Shown here piece by piece: positions 18,875-22,024 of a stretch of 22,024 nt of DNA. The notes under the pieces are model-generated. The model did not search any database. It was not told the DNA's origin and saw only the letters and a list, made by a program, of their open reading frames with translations. The translations under genes were made by a program, and so were the position numbers. The stretch is from Gnetum montanum (taxonomy: Eukaryota; Streptophyta; Gnetopsida; Gnetales; Gnetaceae). Each line of letters starts with the position of its first letter. Position 1 is the stretch's first letter. The DNA lies in assembly GCA_015680685.1 (NCBI GenBank), contig MNCI01012692.1:338018-360041 (forward strand), written 5' to 3'.

Positions 18875-19450
18875 AATGCATTGTCACTTGTAGGCTCCAT
18901 AGTGGTATGTTTGTTCTGTGTCACTTATTTTCAAATTGCAGAATTGTTCTCTCTGAATTCTACAAAGGCACTGGTATTAAGGGATAAGGGATAAGATCTG
19001 GGTTCAAAATTACACAAAACCATTCAAAAAGAGGGGTTTGGCTTTTGGTTTGGCAGTTTGGGAAAATTTTTTCAATGCACCGTGGAATGTGCTGAGTCAG
19101 TTATTTTCATTTTGCATAAAACTCTAAACTATGGTAAGATGGCATTTTCGTAGGTTGAAAAACCTGCAAAGTCTTGATCAGTTGAAATACCTGATTCAAG
19201 CTAAGGCAAAGTTAAATTTTCACTCACTTACTTACTTTTAAACTTTGACGAACTGTTAGCGTCGTCGGATTCGGGAGCGCGTACAGAAGCCCATGGGTAC
19301 GTATTTCATAATTTCCAACGAAACTTTGTCTGGATTTGTACATATACATTGAAATGGTGGCGTTGCCTTTTTAGTTCTTGCCTCGTATTGTTCTTGCCTT
19401 TTTAGTTCTTGGAATGTCTGCATTTTGCATTAAAATCTTCCTTATCTTAT

Positions 19451-19542
19451 CCTGTTCTGAATCATACCAAAAATTTCATTTCATTGTTAAATGGCNCCCT
19501 GTTCTGAATCATACCAAAAATTTCATTTCATTGTTAAATGGC
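19451..19542. repeat. 45-bp direct duplicate around a single N (probable assembly join)
   Basis: 19451-19495 and 19498-19542 are identical (CCTGTTCTGAATC ... TTAAATGGC) and separated only by the N at 19496 and one C. This has the form of overlapping contig ends joined without collapsing the overlap. Confidence 0.88.
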
Positions 19543-19883
19543 AAGCAAGCAATCAACATTCATGGCATCGGCATGAGACGGACCGCAGAAAACAAGGTAG
19601 TACGTTTGAATAAACAAACACACGGAAATCACGAAAGGGCTACTATGGTAACCGAAGGCCCAAGGGGCAAGTATGGGTCATATGGAAATCAAGTTTTGGA
19701 CTGGGTGTGCCAGGAAAAATTTGCATTTGCATGGATTCGCCTGCCTTTGGGAGCTGGGAGCATCAACGGTTCCGCCATGACTCACATTCACGCGTGTTTA
19801 TTGTTCATTGCTGATTTTCGCTCTTTCTCTCCTATCTCGGCTGCAAAAAGAAAAAACAAAACAGTCATCATCATGGGTTATGA

Positions 19884-20384
19884 TGTAAGAAATCTGACGT
19901 GCATCAAAAACCAGACTGCACAAGCGGAAGCATGTAAAAATAGATCTCTTAATATACAAATGTGCATGAAACAAAAATGCACAAATCAATTTTGAAAAAC
20001 AGATCGAACTGACCTTCAGCCATTGATGTCATTGATGCCTGAATGTTCCGGATCTTCTTTCACACGGGCGCTCTACGATGATGGTGTATGCAGACTGTAA
20101 GCGACTGTGAAAGGGACCTGAACTGCTACACTGCAATTGATTCCTCGTGCCTTGTTCTCCCATCAAGAACCCAAAAGGCCTTGGAATCAATTACCATTTA
20201 TTAGAAAAATATGAGACCATTACAAGATAACAATGAATAGATTTCGACGGATGGATTGCAACGAGTTGACACCAATCGATGACAATCATTTCCACACGTT
20301 GCTTGCCAAGGATAGCAACGTAAGCTATCAATGGATAGCAATGAAAACTGTCATGTTGCTATCCAAAGCTATCACATTGTTACA
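19884..20384 (-). repeat. 3' LTR of the second copia element (about 501 bp)
   Basis: On the minus strand it starts TGTAACAATGTGATAGC directly after a polypurine tract with one T between. The far end is placed at TTCTTACA (19884), which gives matching inverted ends TGTAA/TTACA. The start is firm. The far end is inferred from the inverted ends alone, since the 5' LTR lies outside the window. A minus-strand AATAAA lies near 20200. Confidence 0.7.
20310..20364. repeat. Hairpin and repeated GGATAGCAA boxes in the LTR
   Basis: GGATAGCAA occurs at 20310-20318 and 20333-20341, and its exact reverse complement TTGCTATCC at 20356-20364. The second and third form a 9-bp perfect stem with a 14-nt loop. 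AGCTATCA-type boxes alternate with them. All lie at the U3 start of the LTR. Confidence 0.8.
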
Positions 20385-20385
20385 A

Positions 20386-20395
20386 TCTCCCACTT
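20386..20395 (-). other. Polypurine tract of the second copia element
   Basis: The minus strand reads CCAAGTGGGAGAT then TGTAAC. The AAGTGGGAGA tract followed by TTGT is a common junction in plant copia elements and fixes the LTR start. Confidence 0.9.
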
Positions 20396-20671
20396 GGTCT
20401 CCATATTTATTCTAATATCCAACTTTCAAAAAACAAATACATAAATCATGACGATAGTTCCTCTTAATGCGAGTAGTATCTTCCATGTATTACAATGTAT
20501 TATTTCTCAATGTTAATTCCTTTATATGGTAACTTTAACTGTATGAATAAACCCAATGTTTATTCGCGGTCCGACCTTATGTGTGTGTTCTCTAATGACT
20601 TTATGCGCAACTGTATGAGAAAACGCACAACTAAATAGAGTTTCATTAACACTGTAATGTTGTACAACATA
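20396..20671. other. Untranslated stretch between the copia stop codon and polypurine tract
   Basis: About 280 bases without coding signal, internal to the second copia element. No extra gene is visible. Confidence 0.6.
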
Positions 20672-22024
20672 TTACATCATGGAACCAAGTCCCATCCGAG
20701 TGACATGATCCTTGAATGACCATGGTGGCATTCCTTTGGTCAAAGGATTAGCTAGCATTAATTCAGTGCTGATATGATCTATGACCACTTTATTTTCTTT
20801 AATGTGATCCCTTATGGCTAAGTACCTTATGTCGACGTGTTTATTTCGACTGCCACTCTTATTATTCTTAGCCATAAAGACAGCAGCTGAATTGTCACAA
20901 AAAATCTGTAATGGCCTAGATATTGAATCTAGAATTCTAAGCCCTGATATGAAACTCTTTAACCATACACCATGTGAAGTAGCCTCAAAACAAGAAACGA
21001 ACTTTGCCTCCATTATGGAAGTAGCAACCAAGGTTTGCTTTCCACTCCTCCAGGAGATGGCTCCTCCAGCTAGCATAAAAACATAACCTGATGTTGATTT
21101 CCTAGAATCAACGCAGCCAGCAAAGTCTAAATCGAAGTAGCCAATCACCTCCAAATGGTCAATTCGTCGATACATAAGCATGTAATCCTTTGTACCTTGA
21201 AGGTACCTCATGACTTTCTTTGCAGCCTTCCAGTGGTCGATGCCTGGATTACTCTGATATCGGCCCAACATCCCCACAGCAAATGCAATGTCAGGTCGTG
21301 TGCAGACCTGAGCATACATAAGGCTTCCAACAGCTGAAGCATATGGAATGTTGCTCATGTGACTTTTCTCTAAATCATTCATAGGGCACTGGTTCAAATT
21401 GAACCTGTCACCCTTTACAATGGGTGCAATACTTTGTGAACAATCTTTCATCCGAAACCTCTCTAGAAGTTTATTAATATAGGTTTCCTGCGATAGACCC
21501 AGAATATATCTAGATCTATCCCTATGGATCTTAATGCCAAGGATAGAAGATGCCTCACCCATATCCTGCATGTCAAAATTCTTAGAGAGAAATTGTTTCA
21601 CCACATATAAAAATCCATGATCATTGGTTGCAAGAAGGATATCATCCACATAGAGGACAAGAAAACAGATTTTACTCCCACTGACCTTCTCGTATATGCA
21701 TTGATCCATGATGTTTTCTTCAAAGCCAAATGAAGTGACAACATCATGGAATTTCAAATACCACTGACATGAGGCCTGTTTCAAGCCATATATAGACTTC
21801 TTAAGCTTGCATACCAATTGCTCACCATCATTAGAGGAGAATCCTTCAGGTTGTTTCATATAAACCTCTTCCTCTAGATCACCATTAAGGAATGCTATTT
21901 TCACATCCATTTGATGTAGTTCAAAATCAAAGTGAGCTACCAATGCCATGATCACACGAAAGGAGTCCTTCTTAGGTACAGGAGAAAAGGTCTCCATGTA
22001 ATCTATTCCCTCCTGCTGAGTGAA
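20672..22024 (-). CDS. copia reverse transcriptase-RNase H, 5' end outside the window
   Basis: This is the C-terminal part of the copia polyprotein, which makes DNA from element RNA. The frame is open from the window edge (FTQQEGIDY...) to the stop at 20672, at least 450 codons. Counting from the Met at 21997, the RT shows QMDVKIAFLNGD (Asp31), YGLKQA (70-75) and the catalytic YVDD at 116-119. The connection region has 'GSLMYAQVCTRPDIAFAVG'. RNase H has 'GYFDLDFAG' (Asp289, Asp291), 'DSRKSTSGYVF', 'MEAKFVSC' (329-336), 'CDNSAAV' (Asp368), HVDIRY (Asp389) and 'NPLTKGMP'. The usual EAE motif reads EAK, so the likely catalytic Glu is Lys332 and the element may be inactive despite the open frame. 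The Met at 21997 is internal to the polyprotein, not a true start. Confidence 0.93.
   Translation of the reverse strand, partial: FTQQEGIDYMETFSPVPKKDSFRVIMALVAHFDFELHQMDVKIAFLNGDLEEEVYMKQPEGFSSNDGEQLVCKLKKSIYGLKQASCQWYLKFHDVVTSFGFEENIMDQCIYEKVSGSKICFLVLYVDDILLATNDHGFLYVVKQFLSKNFDMQDMGEASSILGIKIHRDRSRYILGLSQETYINKLLERFRMKDCSQSIAPIVKGDRFNLNQCPMNDLEKSHMSNIPYASAVGSLMYAQVCTRPDIAFAVGMLGRYQSNPGIDHWKAAKKVMRYLQGTKDYMLMYRRIDHLEVIGYFDLDFAGCVDSRKSTSGYVFMLAGGAISWRSGKQTLVATSIMEAKFVSCFEATSHGVWLKSFISGLRILDSISRPLQIFCDNSAAVFMAKNNKSGSRNKHVDIRYLAIRDHIKENKVVIDHISTELMLANPLTKGMPPWSFKDHVTRMGLGSMM

Larger units (their letters stand above)
18191..19883. other. Non-coding stretch left of the second copia element
   Basis: No recognisable gene. 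It holds the 42-bp tandem pair (18791-18874) and an N-flanked duplicate (19451-19542). From about 19550 to 19880 the DNA is GC-richer with bZIP-like ATGACTCA (about 19778) and palindromic CACGCGTG (about 19789), so it might be a promoter-like host region. No gene follows it on either strand within the window. Confidence 0.4.
19884..22024 (-). mobile_element. Second Ty1/copia element, 3' part, running off the window
   Basis: 3' LTR, polypurine tract, a ~280-base untranslated gap, and an unbroken RT-RNase H frame are present in that order when read back from the LTR. Gag, protease, integrase and the 5' LTR would lie beyond 22024. Far fewer lesions than in the 9555-14031 element imply a younger insertion of a different family, since the LTR sequences are unrelated. 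Confidence 0.92.

Noticed and set aside
19378-19995. 205-codon open frame on +
   Set aside because: It runs through the N at 19496 and its false-looking duplicate, then into the copia 3' LTR. It has no recognisable motif, so it is a chance chimera.
20814-21337. Open frames on + (90 and 60 codons)
   Set aside because: They are opposite-strand shadows of the copia RT-RNase H frame.

Overview
This looks like nuclear DNA from a seed plant. It is AT-rich with large intergenic spaces, one intron-containing plant gene relic, and old copies of every major plant retroelement class. The density and decay of these elements would suit a large genome such as a conifer's, but that is inference. I see no bacterial, organellar or CRISPR features.

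Layout, left to right. 1-2170 is non-coding apart from a foldback and a short tandem repeat. 2513-4269 (+) holds a seven-exon relic of a MED26-type Mediator subunit gene (TFIIS N-terminal/LW domain). It still has introns, but it is broken by an in-frame TAG, a 7-bp tandem duplication in the domain core and an unresolved exon 5/6 joint. 4730-4850 (+) is the 3' end of an LTR from the same family as the copia element further right, in opposite orientation. 5402-5545 (+), 8930-9040 (+) and 16430-16550 (-) are three diverged copies of one tRNA-derived SINE. 6342-7430 (+) is a decayed Ty3/gypsy-type gag, kept in one frame despite many stops.

9555-14031 (-) is a nearly complete but dead Ty1/copia element: 5' LTR, tRNA-Met-type primer site, gag, protease, integrase, RT and RNase H in canonical order, then a polypurine tract and a stump of the 3' LTR. 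To its right are three direct, diverged copies of an unassigned ~150-bp module (about 14119, 15186 and 18003). A decayed RTE-type LINE 3' end (16938-17795, -) ends in a GAT microsatellite. 19884-22024 (-) is the 3' part of a second, younger copia element with a ~500-bp LTR and an unbroken RT-RNase H frame that runs off the window edge.

There is no evidence that genes here act together in a pathway. The only host-type gene recognised is a pseudogene, and the rest is transposon history. Two of the three single-N positions sit exactly between near-identical direct repeats and look like assembly joins. I did not find a convincing new biological system. The best candidates for new description are the SINE family, the repeated module carrying a CATAACGCGGAGT-like motif, and the shared LTR family.
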